From Woeseia sp964560775 (lineage in GTDB: Bacteria; Pseudomonadota; Gammaproteobacteria; Steroidobacterales; Woeseiaceae): a stretch of DNA of 8,691 nt. Below, piece after piece: positions 1 through 6,663 of the stretch. The notes below the pieces were generated by a model. That model was given only the letters and a program-made list of their open reading frames with translations, was not told the origin of the DNA and did no database searches. Every line of letters starts with the position of its first letter. Position 1 is the stretch's first letter. A program made the position numbers and the translations under genes. Where the stretch lies: contig CAZLNH010000048.1 in assembly GCA_964560775.1 (NCBI GenBank), positions 1 to 8,691 of the forward strand. Direction: 5' to 3'.

Positions 1-7
1 CGGTCCG

Positions 8-21
8 CCCCCCCCCTTTTT
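8..21. repeat. C9-T5 homopolymer tract
   Basis: Nine C (8-16) are followed by five T (17-21); a shorter C4-T5 copy of the same pattern lies at 50-58. Both are upstream of the cupin gene. They could sit in its leader or reflect the edge of a sequenced contig. No function is assigned. Confidence 0.4.
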
Positions 22-94
22 CGATATGAGCAACGATTAATCGGTTCGACCCCTTTTTCAAGAATGGCACTTACCCAAAAGTGGAGAAGCCAAC

Positions 95-490
95 ATGAAA
101 GCATTGAAACTATTGACAACCGTCCTGCTGAGCATTCTATCGACAGCCAGCATGGCACAGCAATCAAGCGCAAAGGGCATTTTCCAGACTGATTTGCCGG
201 ATATCGAAGGTCGCGAGGCGGTTGTCCTCGAAGTCGTCTATCCGCCCGGCGCGGCATCGGCGAGTCACCGCCACAATGCGCATACGTTCGTTTACGTGCT
301 CGAGGGGACGGTTGAAATGCAAGTGGCGGGTGGTGAGCTGAAGAAACTTACTGTTGGGCAAACGTTTTACGAGACACCGAACGATATCCACTCTGTGTCG
401 CGTAACGCCAGTGAGACCGAGCCGGCGAAGATTCTCGTGTTTTTTATCAAGATGAAGGATGCGCCCGCCTCAGAGCCTGCGGACGATTAG
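95..490 (+). CDS. Secreted cupin-domain protein
   Basis: A 131-residue protein with an N-terminal Sec signal peptide (charged start MKALK, hydrophobic core at residues 6-19, probable cleavage after SMA at residue 21), so it should act in the periplasm. The rest is a single small beta-barrel cupin. Motif 1 runs from Gly52 through His58 and His60 to the stretch VYVLEG (66-71). Motif 2 runs from Gly88 through Pro95 and His99 to Asn104. The three His residues could bind one metal. The Glu usual in motif 1 is not clearly present; Thr64 lies near that position. The start is well supported by GGAG at 83-86, eight bases before ATG. Single-domain cupins of this size have very varied roles (dioxygenase, isomerase, sensor), so no reaction can be assigned. 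The next recognisable sequence downstream is a halogenase remnant, so any former functional link is uncertain. Confidence 0.85.
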   Translation: MKALKLLTTVLLSILSTASMAQQSSAKGIFQTDLPDIEGREAVVLEVVYPPGAASASHRHNAHTFVYVLEGTVEMQVAGGELKKLTVGQTFYETPNDIHSVSRNASETEPAKILVFFIKMKDAPASEPADD

Positions 491-499
491 CCCGGACCT

Positions 500-763
500 T
501 TGATTTTAATCGAAGAATCGGCTGAATGGGTCAGCCAACCGTTGCCGCGTAATCGATCTGATGTGCCGGTGTTGGCGAAGCGATTCAACGGAGTTACACT
601 GCAGGGACGGCAGGACGTAGTCGATTTTCTGAAATTGCACTACGCCTTGTCTGAGCGAAATGACAGCGTTTACTGGCCTGATGACCGCCAAGTTGAATCG
701 ATTCCGGAAAGCCTCAGGCACTCACTGGTTCTGTGGCGGAGTCAGATGCCCTGGATATTATGA
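500..763 (+). pseudogene. Remnant of flavin-dependent tryptophan-halogenase family gene (C-terminal part)
   Basis: About 87 codons in one frame resemble the C-terminal third of flavin-dependent tryptophan halogenases (PF04820-like), proteins normally about 500 residues long. The recognisable pattern is IEESAEW near the start, then ARRFN-like LAKRFN, then VDFLKLHYALSERNDSVYW and the IPE-L-LWR segment. The family has the same order: an acidic helix, an RFN segment, the D-FL-LHY-x-R-DS-YW block and the IP-x-L helix. The frame is closed by the cupin stop codon just upstream, so the FAD-binding GxGxxG region, the WxWxIP motif and the catalytic lysine region are absent. The frame stops at 763, before the usual C-terminal end. 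The only possible start is a TTG at 500 with no ribosome binding site. It is therefore a dead fragment left by a deletion that joined the cupin gene to the halogenase tail. Recognition is from memory of family motifs, without an alignment. Confidence 0.75.
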
Positions 764-773
764 GTCAAATTGT

Positions 774-840
774 CGGTTCGTTTAGTCAAGGCCACCCGCG
801 TAAATGCGGAAACATTGATCGCATATTTGCCAACGAACCG
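774..840. repeat. 9-bp perfect inverted repeat with nested short hairpin
   Basis: CGGTTCGTT at 774-782 is the exact reverse complement of AACGAACCG at 832-840, with 49 bases between. Inside the loop CCGC and GCGG can form a small hairpin around a GTAAAT loop. The element fills most of the gap between the halogenase remnant and the CuA-like gene. No T-tract follows the right arm, so it is not a classic intrinsic terminator. It could be an operator, a structured leader of the following two-gene unit, or a remnant of a small mobile element. Confidence 0.4.
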
Positions 841-905
841 CGATCCACTCAATCCGAATGGAATGCGAACGCCGTCTACTAGCGGCAAATAGGTACTTTT
901 CGGCA

Positions 906-1346
906 ATGGCTTGCAGGTGCACCAAGTACGCAATAGCACTCCTCTTTTTATTGTCGAGCGCAAGCTGCGACATGATCAGCGACCTGTCGCCAACCAATGT
1001 ATTAGCCATAGAAGTCACAGGCGACGAATACAACTGGTACTTTCGGTATCCGGGTCGGGATGGAGTGCTTGGCACCGATGACGACCAACACTCTGTACAA
1101 GATCTGTTTCTACCTGAGAATACCGATATAGTTTTGAAATTGACAAGTAAAGACTACCTGTACTCTTTTGCGCTGCCGGATCTTGATCTACGCGAGGTAG
1201 CTGTACCTGGCTTGAGTTTTGAATTGCAATTCCGCACGGAGGGCGATCAAACGCTGCAGATACTGGGCGATCAGTTCTGCGGCTTCGCTCATGAGACACT
1301 GATTGGGAAAGTTCATGTCGGAAGTGAAGGTGACACCAGTTATTGA
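906..1346 (+). CDS. CuA-like cupredoxin lipoprotein with degenerate copper site (cytochrome oxidase subunit II-like)
   Basis: A small protein (146 residues from this start) related to the periplasmic CuA domain of cytochrome c oxidase subunit II. Residues below are numbered from an alternative ATG at 858. Conserved landmarks are EVTGDEYNWYFRYPG (52-66), a GTDDD insert, DLFLPENTDIVLKLTSKD (82-99), the segment DYLYSFALPDL (99-109) and GDQFCGFAHETLIGKVHV (137-154). The CuA ligands are mostly lost: the His of the usual D-x-x-H-SF motif is Tyr102, the first Cys is Gly137, the bridging Glu is Gln139 and the Met is Leu148. Only Cys141 and His145 remain. There are no transmembrane hairpins as in true subunit II. 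The start at 906 is preferred because it gives a compact lipoprotein signal (ACRCTKYAIALLFLLSSAS then Cys37), predicting membrane anchoring facing the periplasm. Neither start has a strong ribosome binding site. It lies 51 bases before the SCO-propeller gene, probably co-transcribed. Electron transfer through CuA is unlikely. Confidence 0.75.
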   Translation: MACRCTKYAIALLFLLSSASCDMISDLSPTNVLAIEVTGDEYNWYFRYPGRDGVLGTDDDQHSVQDLFLPENTDIVLKLTSKDYLYSFALPDLDLREVAVPGLSFELQFRTEGDQTLQILGDQFCGFAHETLIGKVHVGSEGDTSY

Positions 1347-1397
1347 TCCGACAACAAGCGTTTCGCATCGGTCGCAACTTGAACGCTCGATAGTTTC

Positions 1398-3959
1398 ATG
1401 AAAAGGACAAATTCGAATCGGAATTCTGTTCGCAAAGAACCTGGGAAAGAGACATTGCTGAATTTACCAAAATATCTAGTAGGTTTTTTCGCGATTGTGC
1501 TGTACATCGGAGTGACTGCGACCGTTCACCTGCCAATCATCGCAACGGCCAGAGCGGACGATGGGCAAATCGCTGCCGGAATGATTGATCCTGATTCGGT
1601 ACCGATACTAAGCCGCGTTCCGGAATTTTCTATGGCGGATCAAAGAGGAACCGAAATCTCCTCGGCTGACCTTTACGGGCATATTTGGATTGCAAACCTC
1701 ATGCCCACACGGTGCAAAGATGCATGCGTTGTACAGCTTAACGCAATGCGGACTTTGCAGGATAGTCTGCGAGAGTCCGACCAATGGGAACATATTCGCC
1801 TGGTAAGCATTGGCTTGGATCCGGATAACGATACGCCTGAATCGTTCACGGATTACATTATAGAAAATGATCTCGACACAACACAATGGCACTTTCTGAA
1901 CGGGACGCGAAACTCGATTCGGCGTTTAAGCGAGGGCGGCCTCAATGCGCCGATGGTTGGTGATACCAAAGGCACTGCCGTTCCATTGATGAGTGGCGAC
2001 CAGCTTGTATTGGTCGACTGGGAAGGTCGGATTCGAGGCTATTACGACAGCTCAAGTAGTGAGGAAGTACGAACCTTGAAACGAGATATCGCGAGAGTTG
2101 CTTTCGAGCGCGTGTATTTCCCTCCTCAGGTCGAAAACCCTGATTGGGTCGATAACCGAATGCGTACGCAAATCCGTCGGGTAGAGCAATCCGACGTATT
2201 TAGTAGCTTCAAATTCAACGACGCAATTGCAAATAGCGGTATTACCTACCGTCACCGCGCGGTCGATGATACGGCAATCGTATACAAAGCGGTTCATTAC
2301 GATCATGGAAATGCGATTGCTGTAGCCGATGTCGATCTCGATGGACTTCATGATATCTACTTCACTACTCAAGCCGGCAGCAGTGAACTGTGGCGAAATC
2401 TTGGGAATGGTCGCTTCGAGGATGTCACCACGGACGCAGGTTTAAACGTCGACGATCGAATCGGTGTTGCTGCTTCTTTTGCGGATATCGACAACGACGG
2501 TGACCCGGACCTCTATTTGACAAACGTTCGAATTGGCAACTTGTTATTTGAGAACGATGGCAATGGTCACTTCAAAGATATAACCGACCATTCCGGAACG
2601 GGTCTTAAGGCGCATTCGTCCGGCGCGGTATTCTTCGATTACGATCGTGACGGTTTGCTGGATCTCTTCGTTTCCAACGTTGGCCGATATACCACAGATA
2701 CTCTCTCGAATGTGACTCTTTATACGGATAAAGGACAGACGAGCAGTGACTATCAATACTATGTCGGCTTGAAGGACGCCTTTGCGGGGCACTTGAAACC
2801 GGAGCGCACGGAATTCAGTGTGTTGTTGAAAAATCTGGGTGGCAACCGCTTCAAGGACGTTTCTAAAGAAGTGGATCTTGTTGATTCAAGCTGGACAGGC
2901 GACGCAACAGTTATAGATGGCAATAGCGATGGCTGGCCCGATTTGTACGTGCTTAATATGCAAGGCAACGATGAATACTATGAGAATGACCAGGGCGAGC
3001 GTTTCGTTCGCAGGAGCCGAGAGCGCTTTCCCAAAACACCCTGGGGCTCAATGGGAATTCGGTCGTTCGACTATGATAATGACGGTGACATGGATGTTTA
3101 CGTTACGGACATGCACTCGGACATGGCTGCAAATGTTGACAGTTCAGATGAAAAGCGGAAGATGACAACTCATTACCCAGATTCATTCTTGCGGACCGGT
3201 GGAAATAGTCTGTTTGGTAATGCTTTCTATCGCAATGATGGGAATGGCCAATTCACGGAAGTCTCTGATCATATCGGTGCGGAAACCTATTGGCCATGGG
3301 GCCTAAGTACCGGCGATTTGAACGCTGATGGTTTCGAAGACGTATTTATCGCCTCGGGCATGAATTATCCCTTTCGCTATGCGGCCAACACTCTGCTTCT
3401 TAACAACGCCGGCAATGGATTCCTCGATAGCGAATACGTGATCGGCGTGGAGCCCAGAAAAGGCGGCGTGACGGCTGCACCGTTGTTTGAATTGCTGTGT
3501 TCCAGTAGAGACAAAGGCCATATATTATGCGAGTCATCAAGGGGTCGACGTGTAATTTGGGGCGCGCTGGGATCTCGATCGTCGGTAATTTTTGATCTGG
3601 ACCAGGACGGTGACCTGGATATCGTGACACTGGAAATGAATCAGCCGCCCATGGTGCTTACCAGTAATTTAAGCGAAAGGAAAGAGCTCAACTATTTGAA
3701 GGTAGCACTTGTCGGGAGCAAATCGAATAAAAGTGGCATAGGGGCAACGGTAAGAGTCATCGCGGGAAATGACGTCTACACAAAAAATCAGGACGGCAAG
3801 TCTGGTTATCTTTCTCAAAGCCTATATCCACTTTACTTTGGCCTGGGCAATCACACTGAAGTAGATCGAGTTGAAGTGACTTGGCCATCTGGGAAATTTC
3901 AGGCCGTCGATCATGATATTGAACTGAACCGACTAATTAGAATTTCGGAACCGATGTAG
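1398..3959 (+). CDS. SCO-like thioredoxin-fold / FG-GAP beta-propeller / ASPIC-UnbV fusion protein
   Basis: An 853-residue protein, exported or membrane-anchored by a hydrophobic segment at about 25-43 (possible cleavage after ATARA, residue 53). Domain 1 (about 70-240) is a SCO/SenC thioredoxin fold with the redox or copper pair Cys106 and Cys110 (CxxxC), the SIGLDPDNDTP strand-turn typical of SCO proteins, and VDWEGRIRGYYD (206-217). The third copper ligand, His eight residues before Asp207 in most SCO proteins, is Ser199, next to Met198. Domain 2 (about 275-755) has seven calcium-loop repeats of the DxDxDGxxD type, starting near 311, 363, 414, 507, 558, 640 and 733, as in integrin-like seven-bladed propellers. 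Domain 3 (about 767-851) is ASPIC/UnbV: SGIGATVRV, the SGYLSQS segment, YFGLG and VEVTWPSG. SCO proteins insert copper into CuA sites or act as thiol reductants; the adjacent CuA-like gene fits that pairing. CRTAC1-type proteins are thought to bind ligands or partners outside the cell. No clear ribosome binding site precedes the ATG. The precise function is unknown. Confidence 0.85.
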   Translation: MKRTNSNRNSVRKEPGKETLLNLPKYLVGFFAIVLYIGVTATVHLPIIATARADDGQIAAGMIDPDSVPILSRVPEFSMADQRGTEISSADLYGHIWIANLMPTRCKDACVVQLNAMRTLQDSLRESDQWEHIRLVSIGLDPDNDTPESFTDYIIENDLDTTQWHFLNGTRNSIRRLSEGGLNAPMVGDTKGTAVPLMSGDQLVLVDWEGRIRGYYDSSSSEEVRTLKRDIARVAFERVYFPPQVENPDWVDNRMRTQIRRVEQSDVFSSFKFNDAIANSGITYRHRAVDDTAIVYKAVHYDHGNAIAVADVDLDGLHDIYFTTQAGSSELWRNLGNGRFEDVTTDAGLNVDDRIGVAASFADIDNDGDPDLYLTNVRIGNLLFENDGNGHFKDITDHSGTGLKAHSSGAVFFDYDRDGLLDLFVSNVGRYTTDTLSNVTLYTDKGQTSSDYQYYVGLKDAFAGHLKPERTEFSVLLKNLGGNRFKDVSKEVDLVDSSWTGDATVIDGNSDGWPDLYVLNMQGNDEYYENDQGERFVRRSRERFPKTPWGSMGIRSFDYDNDGDMDVYVTDMHSDMAANVDSSDEKRKMTTHYPDSFLRTGGNSLFGNAFYRNDGNGQFTEVSDHIGAETYWPWGLSTGDLNADGFEDVFIASGMNYPFRYAANTLLLNNAGNGFLDSEYVIGVEPRKGGVTAAPLFELLCSSRDKGHILCESSRGRRVIWGALGSRSSVIFDLDQDGDLDIVTLEMNQPPMVLTSNLSERKELNYLKVALVGSKSNKSGIGATVRVIAGNDVYTKNQDGKSGYLSQSLYPLYFGLGNHTEVDRVEVTWPSGKFQAVDHDIELNRLIRISEPM

Positions 3960-3970
3960 AATCTGATCCA

Positions 3971-3991
3971 GCGCATTTAGAAAAAATGCGC
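3971..3991 (+). terminator. Stem-loop just after the SCO-propeller gene (possible transcript end)
   Basis: GCGCATTT (3971-3978) pairs perfectly with AAATGCGC (3984-3991) around the five-base loop AGAAA, eleven bases after the stop codon. There is no run of T after the stem, so intrinsic termination on the forward strand is doubtful. It may protect the 3' end of the mRNA or assist Rho-dependent ending. The position suits the end of the two-gene unit. Confidence 0.4.
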
Positions 3992-4222
3992 CGCCGTCCG
4001 AACTGCTACCTGGCTGGTCGAAGCGTGCGTGCAGAGACAAACTGACGAGCTCGTTAAACGACGCACCCTGTGGTGTGATATCGCCTTTTACTGGACGGTC
4101 TTTGTGCGGCTAAAACTGCTATTCGCGTAGGGTTTTCCACCACATTCGTGACCATTTTTTTTCATTTCCCCGGTGAATAAAGCGGGCAAGAACTGCAGAA
4201 TTCGCCGGTACAGGTATTAGTC
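3992..4222. other. Intergenic gap without recognised gene
   Basis: This stretch lies between two converging genes. I see no convincing coding frame, RNA gene or repeat. It contains a T8 run near 4155-4162 and a weak CCCG/CGGG pairing around 4169-4187, neither strong enough to call. On the reverse strand no stem followed by a T-run is visible that would terminate the amidohydrolase transcript. Confidence 0.4.
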
Positions 4223-5611
4223 TCATAAAGTTTCCGCAACTTCTTCAACTTTTTTTGAGAACTCTTTAATAGCTGCTCTGCTTTTTTCCTCATCATAAGT
4301 CAGTAGGGTTTTGTCCGACACAACTACCTTTCCATTTACTATTACGGTATCCACGTTTGAGGCATTAGCAGAATAGACCAATACCGAATAGGGATCAAAA
4401 ATGGGTTGCATATTGGTAGATTTTGTTTCGACAATTACGATATCTGCTAATTTGCCACGCTCTAAAGAACCCAACTCGTCCTCCCTGTGAATAGCCCTCG
4501 CTCCGCCCATCGTAGCCATTTCTACCACTTTGTAAGGTGGCATCGCTGATCTATCTTTATTAACCAGCTTATGTAACTTTGCGACATATCCCATTTGGCC
4601 AATAATATCCAAAGTATTTCCGCTCATAGGACCATCCGTGCCAAGCCCGATATTAAGGCCATCGTCAAACATTTTAAGCGCTGGTGATACACCCTTCGCA
4701 GACTTTATGTTGGCTACCATGTTATGAGCAATCCCGATATCTCGTCGCTTCATGAGCTCAATATCGCTGTCTGTTACGAAAATAGCATGAGCTGCGATAA
4801 ATCTCGCGTTCAGAATTCCTACGGAATCCAGATACTCAATCGGCGTCATACCAAACTTCGATTGAAAGCTATCAAATTCTTCTTGGGTCTCCGCCACATG
4901 CATGGACACTGGAACATCATATTCTTCAGATAACTCTGCTATTTTCTCCAAATTTTCCTTCGTTACAGTATGTGGAGCGTGAGGCCCGAATCCCGGTGTA
5001 ATCAATTCGTCATCTTTATATTTTTCTACAAACGCGGTTGCCAGCTCCAGCTTGGCGTTTCCATCCTCCCCGTCTGCCGTGGGAAATTTGATAATATTCT
5101 GCGTCATTATGCCCCTAAGACCAATTTCCTTTACAGCTCGTGCGGCACTTTCTTCAAATAAATACATGTCTACCATCGTGGTAACGCCTGCCTTGGCCAT
5201 CTCAATCGCTGCGTGAACGGTCCCGATATATACCATCTCCTCGGACACCATTTTATTTTCTAATGGAAATATATATCTATTCAATCTATCGGGAACATCG
5301 TCTGCTAAACTTCTAAATACGCTCATGGATGCATGTGTATGTGTATTTATCATCCCTGGCATGATGATGCCGCCCTTTGCATCTATTGCATTGTCAGATG
5401 AATATTTTGCCAGGATCTCGACACCACCAACCTCAACGATTTTGTTCCCGTTAACAATGACGACACCATCGCTCAAAATCTCTTTCCCAGCATTTATCGT
5501 CAGAACAATTCCGTTTTTTACGATCAAATCAACTTCTTCAGCTTTGCTTGCCTGCACGTTAGTAAGCGCAAAAACTAGAGCGGCTAAGCCTGTCAAGAAC
5601 GTCCTATTCAT
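4223..5611 (-). CDS. Exported metal-dependent amidohydrolase (MTA/SAH deaminase-like)
   Basis: A 462-residue amidohydrolase-superfamily enzyme of the cytosine/adenosine deaminase-like branch that includes 5'-methylthioadenosine/S-adenosylhomocysteine deaminases. It carries the metal motif THTH (His91, His93), the GPHAPHT segment (209-215), MHVAET with His238 and Glu241, AAHAIF with His275, and GTDG with Asp326. This is the full set for a mononuclear zinc hydrolase that deaminates a purine-like or related ring. The N-terminal composite beta domain (VDLIVKNGIVLTIN) and the C-terminal GSLERGKLADIVIV strand are intact, and the length is normal. Unusually, it starts with a signal peptide (MNRTFLTGLAALVFALTNVQ, likely cleaved after Ala24), so it should work in the periplasm, whereas MtaD-type enzymes are normally cytoplasmic. 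The residues after AH (NMVANIKSAKG) and after GTDG (PMSGNTLD) differ from the textbook MTA deaminase wording, so the substrate is open. GGA lies just upstream of the ATG. Its base composition is AT-richer than both flanks, which suggests separate origin. Confidence 0.85.
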   Translation of the reverse strand: MNRTFLTGLAALVFALTNVQASKAEEVDLIVKNGIVLTINAGKEILSDGVVIVNGNKIVEVGGVEILAKYSSDNAIDAKGGIIMPGMINTHTHASMSVFRSLADDVPDRLNRYIFPLENKMVSEEMVYIGTVHAAIEMAKAGVTTMVDMYLFEESAARAVKEIGLRGIMTQNIIKFPTADGEDGNAKLELATAFVEKYKDDELITPGFGPHAPHTVTKENLEKIAELSEEYDVPVSMHVAETQEEFDSFQSKFGMTPIEYLDSVGILNARFIAAHAIFVTDSDIELMKRRDIGIAHNMVANIKSAKGVSPALKMFDDGLNIGLGTDGPMSGNTLDIIGQMGYVAKLHKLVNKDRSAMPPYKVVEMATMGGARAIHREDELGSLERGKLADIVIVETKSTNMQPIFDPYSVLVYSANASNVDTVIVNGKVVVSDKTLLTYDEEKSRAAIKEFSKKVEEVAETL

Positions 5612-5674
5612 CCTTTTCCGCCATCCCGTTTTGTGGATTTATTCCGATTTTCGAGTCTAGCAGCTATTTGTTAA

Positions 5675-5787
5675 GCACAATACACAGAGGAATTCACGAT
5701 CGACGCCGTCCACCAGGTTGCAGGACGGGCAATAGCGTGGCCGAAGTCGCGGACCGATTCGGCATGACGACGCACAGCTGGAAATAA
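5675..5787 (+). pseudogene. Decayed IS3-family transposase OrfA fragment
   Basis: Reading from 5678 gives QYTEEFTIDAVHQVAGR in one frame. From 5728 the next frame gives GNSVAEVADRFGMTTHSWK, ended by TAA at 5785. Together they match the N-terminal helix-turn-helix of IS3-family OrfA proteins, whose typical form is RYTEEFKIEAVRQV followed by GYSVAEVAERLGVSTHSLYxW. A frameshift near 5725-5730 separates the halves, an in-frame stop (TAA at 5672) lies just before, and the rest of OrfA and all of OrfB are missing. No terminal inverted repeats were recognised. The fragment fills the middle of the divergent gap between the amidohydrolase and the isomerase operon, ending 15 bases before the isomerase start. 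Confidence 0.75.
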
Positions 5788-5788
5788 C

Positions 5789-5794
5789 GAAGGA
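5789..5794 (+). promoter_or_regulatory. Ribosome binding site of the isomerase operon's first gene
   Basis: GAAGGA ends eight bases before the ATG at 5803. It fixes the start that gives the twin-arginine signal. It lies directly after the transposase remnant's stop, so the operon's leader has been rebuilt on IS-derived DNA. Confidence 0.6.
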
Positions 5795-5802
5795 TTCGAA
5801 CT

Positions 5803-6651
5803 ATGAATAGACGCAGTTTTTTACTGGCGGCCGCGGCGATGGCCGCCGCTTGCTCTCGAACGGCTGAGACAGGGGTGACGGGAATGGCCAGAACCGCACC
5901 GCTGGGAATTCAGTTGTATTCGGTCCGCGAGTTCATGGCGGTCGACGTCGCCGCGACGCTGGAGCTGATTGCAAGCACGGGCTATCGGGAAGTCGAATTT
6001 GCCGGTTATTTTGACCACTGCCCGGCAGAACTCAAAGCGATACTGGGTGCCGTGGGTCTGCAGGCCCCGTCGGCGCACTTGCCTTACAGCGCATTCCTTG
6101 AGAGTACGGAGAAGGTGCTGGAGCACGCAACAGCGATGGGACATCAGTTTGTCGTAGTACCCTGGTTGGACACCGATTCGCGAAGTCTCGATCACTATCG
6201 CGAGCATGCGGAAAACTTCAACCGCTGGGGTGAACTGTGCAAAGGTGCCGGCATACAGTTTGCGTATCACAACCATCAGTTTGAATTTGAAGAAACCGAA
6301 GGCACACTGCCGTTTGACCTGTTGTTGGCTGAAACGGATCCGTCGCTGGTGCAGTTCGAACTCGATCTCGCCTGGGCTCGCGGGGCCAACGCCGATTCAG
6401 TCGCCTATTTCAAAGCGTGGCCGGGACGGTTCCCGATGTTGCATATCAAGGACTTTGATGCCAGTGGCAACGAGGCGGATATTGGTGACGGCGACGTCCC
6501 GTTTGCATCGATATTCGAATATCTCGATACGGCGGGCGTCAAACACGGATTTATCGAGCGCGACAATTCGAAAGACATCAACCATTCGTTGCAGCACAAT
6601 TTCAATTCGATCGAGCCGCTTTGGTCATCGCATATGGGTTCAAATACATAG
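5803..6651 (+). CDS. Tat-type lipoprotein sugar isomerase/epimerase (AP endonuclease 2-like TIM barrel)
   Basis: A 282-residue protein of the xylose-isomerase-like TIM-barrel family (sugar phosphate isomerase/epimerase). It begins MNRRSFLLAAAAMAAAC: the Arg-Arg pair followed by SFL resembles a twin-arginine signal and AAAC at residues 14-17 resembles a lipobox. It is therefore probably folded in the cytoplasm, exported by Tat and lipid-anchored. Barrel landmarks are GIQLYSVRE (35-43), EVEFAGY (64-69), SAHLPY (90-95), YHNHQFEF (155-162), FELDLAWARGAN (185-196), LHIKDFD (213-219) and FIERD (250-254). Likely metal or active-site residues are His158, Asp188, His214 and Glu252. Members isomerise, epimerise or, in some branches, eliminate keto-sugars with a divalent metal. 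It is the first gene of a three-gene run, 12 bases before the next. The substrate is unknown, but the exported location suggests a glycan- or glycoside-derived sugar. Confidence 0.88.
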   Translation: MNRRSFLLAAAAMAAACSRTAETGVTGMARTAPLGIQLYSVREFMAVDVAATLELIASTGYREVEFAGYFDHCPAELKAILGAVGLQAPSAHLPYSAFLESTEKVLEHATAMGHQFVVVPWLDTDSRSLDHYREHAENFNRWGELCKGAGIQFAYHNHQFEFEETEGTLPFDLLLAETDPSLVQFELDLAWARGANADSVAYFKAWPGRFPMLHIKDFDASGNEADIGDGDVPFASIFEYLDTAGVKHGFIERDNSKDINHSLQHNFNSIEPLWSSHMGSNT

Positions 6652-6663
6652 GACGAGACACCA

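Noticed and set aside
906..1346. Calling this gene a working cytochrome c oxidase subunit II
   Set aside because: No transmembrane helices, four of six CuA ligand positions replaced, and no other oxidase subunits in the window.
1015..1377. Reverse-strand 120-codon open frame over the CuA-like gene
   Set aside because: It lies opposite a frame with clear subunit II-like motifs; its own translation shows no recognisable domain or ribosome binding site.
4169..4187. CCCG/CGGG pairing as a terminator for the amidohydrolase
   Set aside because: Only four base pairs, with a long loop and no T-run on the reverse strand after it.
5325..5660. Forward 111-codon frame opposite the amidohydrolase N-terminus
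   Set aside because: Antisense to the signal peptide and THTH region; no features of its own.
5821..6276. Reverse-strand 151-codon open frame over the Tat isomerase
   Set aside because: Shadow of the GC-rich isomerase gene; Arg- and Gln-rich with no motif.
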